From contig CM060198.1 in the NCBI GenBank assembly GCA_030549335.1, positions 50,247,353 through 50,311,352 of the forward strand: 64,000 bases of DNA, written 5' to 3'. Every line of letters begins with the position of its first letter. The first letter of the stretch is position 1. The notes under the pieces were generated by a model that ran no database searches, had not been told where the DNA came from, and saw nothing but the letters and a program-made list of their open reading frames with translations. The DNA is from Pontederia crassipes. Taxonomy: Eukaryota; Streptophyta; Magnoliopsida; Commelinales; Pontederiaceae. Below, piece after piece: positions 62,557-64,000 of this stretch. Both the position numbers and the translations under genes were made by a program.

Positions 62557-64000
62557 ATGGCACAATATGATCTTTCACTGGTACTTGTCATTCTCTTTGT
62601 TGGGTTTGTGACAGAAGCTGCTTTAGTGGAGCACACGTTTAATGTAAGTATATAGCTTGTCTTCTCCTTCAGTAAATAAGTAAGGTGATTATTAACTCGA
62701 CAATATTACCATCACCTATGCTAAATTTGCATGCACTAATCACACTTGATCCTTAGTGTGTATTGAAAAGAACCGAGTTATGCTCTTGTTGGTAGTATTT
62801 AAAACCGTAGAATAGAATAAATTGACCTGCATGTATTTTAATGTTGTCTTTATATATCATCAGGTGGGGAGCTTAACAGTGAGAAGGCTCTGCAAGAACA
62901 AAGTCATCACTGCCGTGAATGGCCGCCTGCCTGGCCCAACTATAGAAGTTTCAGAAGGTGACAGACTGGTTGTTCATGTCATCAACCAGTCCCCATACAG
63001 CATAACGATCCACTGGTAATTATATAATGCTGAAGCAATCTTATACATGTCATCAATGCCATGTTAAACTAAACCAAGGTCTTTCGAATCGTACGTATTC
63101 ATTTTGATCAGTATTGATTTATTTGCAGGCACGGGGTATTTCAGAAGCTAAGCGGTTGGTACGATGGCCCCAACATGATCACGCAGTGCCCCATACGCCC
63201 GGGGAGCAGGTTTACTTACAACTTCACCGTCGACGGCCAAGAAGGCACGCTGTGGTGGCACGCCCACGTCTCCTACCTGCGCGCCACGGTCTACGGTGCG
63301 CTAGTGATCCGCCCCAGAGGTGGCAGGGGCAGCTGCTACCCCTTCCCCAAACCCCATGCAGAAGTCCCCATTTTGCTGGGTACGTAGTATGTATTCTAAT
63401 AAGTATGCATGCAGTATATAAATATATTACAAAAGTTAAACATCACTAGCTCTTTTATGTCTTCTACAGGCGAGTGGTGGAACGCAAACGACGTTGACGT
63501 GGACAAGGAGGCCTTCCTTACTGGAGCAGGTCCAAATGTGTCTGACGCGTTCACGATTAATGGAAGACCCGGCCATCTGTATCACTGTTCTAAGAAGCGT
63601 GAGTAATTAATATATACATACTAATGATAGGCTTAGCCAAGCTAGTATCAATATATAATTAAACTCCTAAAGATGGATTACTTAAGTTATATACATTTTT
63701 AACTGAGAAAATCATTGGCAATGCTTCGAGAAAATGTTAAGAACTACAAACTACAATGGAAATATGTGGAAGAAGCTGAAAAGATTCTCTACTAATTAAA
63801 GATCTTGTGTTTTTATATGATTTACTTCTACCTTTCAATTAATATACAACCGAAAAAAGTAAAAGCATGCAATGGTATCGTGACGCGCTCACGCATTGGC
63901 AGACACCTACAAACTGACTGTCCTCGCCGGCAAAACCTACATGCTTCGGATCATCAACGCTGCACTCAATAGCCAGCTCTTCTTCAAGGTGGCCGGGCAC
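62557..64000 (+). CDS. Laccase (multicopper oxidase), 5' part, cut off at window edge
   Basis: Coding exons: 62557-62643, 62864-63015, 63129-63379, 63470-63598, 63903-64000 (continues). The first 22 or so residues ([20 protein letters not shown]) form a secretion signal; the mature start [11 protein letters not shown] is typical of plant laccases. Copper-ligand motifs of the first cupredoxin domain are present: the IHWHG motif spans the exon 2/3 junction (near 63010-63135), and LWWHAH is near 63255. The second domain opens with [11 protein letters not shown] and [14 protein letters not shown], and the fifth exon reads [20 protein letters not shown]. Plant laccases are apoplastic enzymes that oxidise phenolics, including monolignols, while reducing oxygen to water. 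All introns seen are GT-AG. The last two cupredoxin copper sites lie beyond the window, so activity cannot be judged. The specific LAC clade is not assigned. Confidence 0.93.

Overview
This window reads as nuclear DNA of a flowering plant. It has intron-split genes, long AT-rich intergenic DNA full of mobile elements, and microsatellites. Five lines point to an angiosperm: the PASTICCINO1-type FKBP, the inositolphosphorylceramide synthase, the COPT copper transporter, the laccase, and the LTR retrotransposon types. The very GC-rich, intronless COPT gene beside AT-rich introns would fit a commelinid or other non-grass monocot, but that is an inference and the species is not identified.

Four host genes are supported. 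(1) 2288-10936, plus strand: PAS1, 20 coding exons, 626 residues, three FKBP-like domains followed by TPRs. (2) 11382-11864, minus strand: a single-exon COPT/Ctr copper transporter, tail to tail with PAS1. (3) 32701-37197, plus strand: an inositolphosphorylceramide synthase (IPCS/ERH1 type), 12 coding exons, 313 residues. (4) 62557 to the window edge, plus strand: a laccase cut off in its fifth exon. These four do not form a pathway or cluster; each is an ordinary stand-alone gene. The intron-exon models were built by eye, matching splice sites to family reading frames.

The rest is mostly layered mobile DNA. 1-1254 holds a Ty1/copia gag and LTR remnant on the minus strand. 1316-1617 is a 5'-truncated LINE with a 15-bp target duplication. 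13403-17506 is a PIF/Harbinger-like MITE split by a 3.4-kb solo LTR. 18516-24015 and 25706-30260 are two diverged direct copies of one unit of about 4.5-5.5 kb; one copy carries a hAT-like MITE that the other lacks. 39357-48572 is a complete but decayed Ty3/gypsy chromovirus on the minus strand. 50724-52643 and 53287-54435 are two solo LTRs with perfect 5-bp target duplications; the second lies inside a long fold-back element (53229-55572). 56019-61439 is a decayed Ty1/copia element with both LTRs and a perfect 5-bp target duplication. Two copies of a short (TTG)n-tailed SINE lie in introns of PAS1 and IPCS; the second is joined to a coding-like fragment between 13-bp direct repeats.

I found no previously undescribed biological system. 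The observations most worth checking are the SINE-linked coding fragment in the IPCS intron, two GC-AG introns in PAS1, a conserved hairpin and a CGGGCC-rich array in the chromovirus LTRs, the same GGTCGACC-rich motif in two unlike solo LTRs, and the paralogous empty site that defines a hAT-like MITE.
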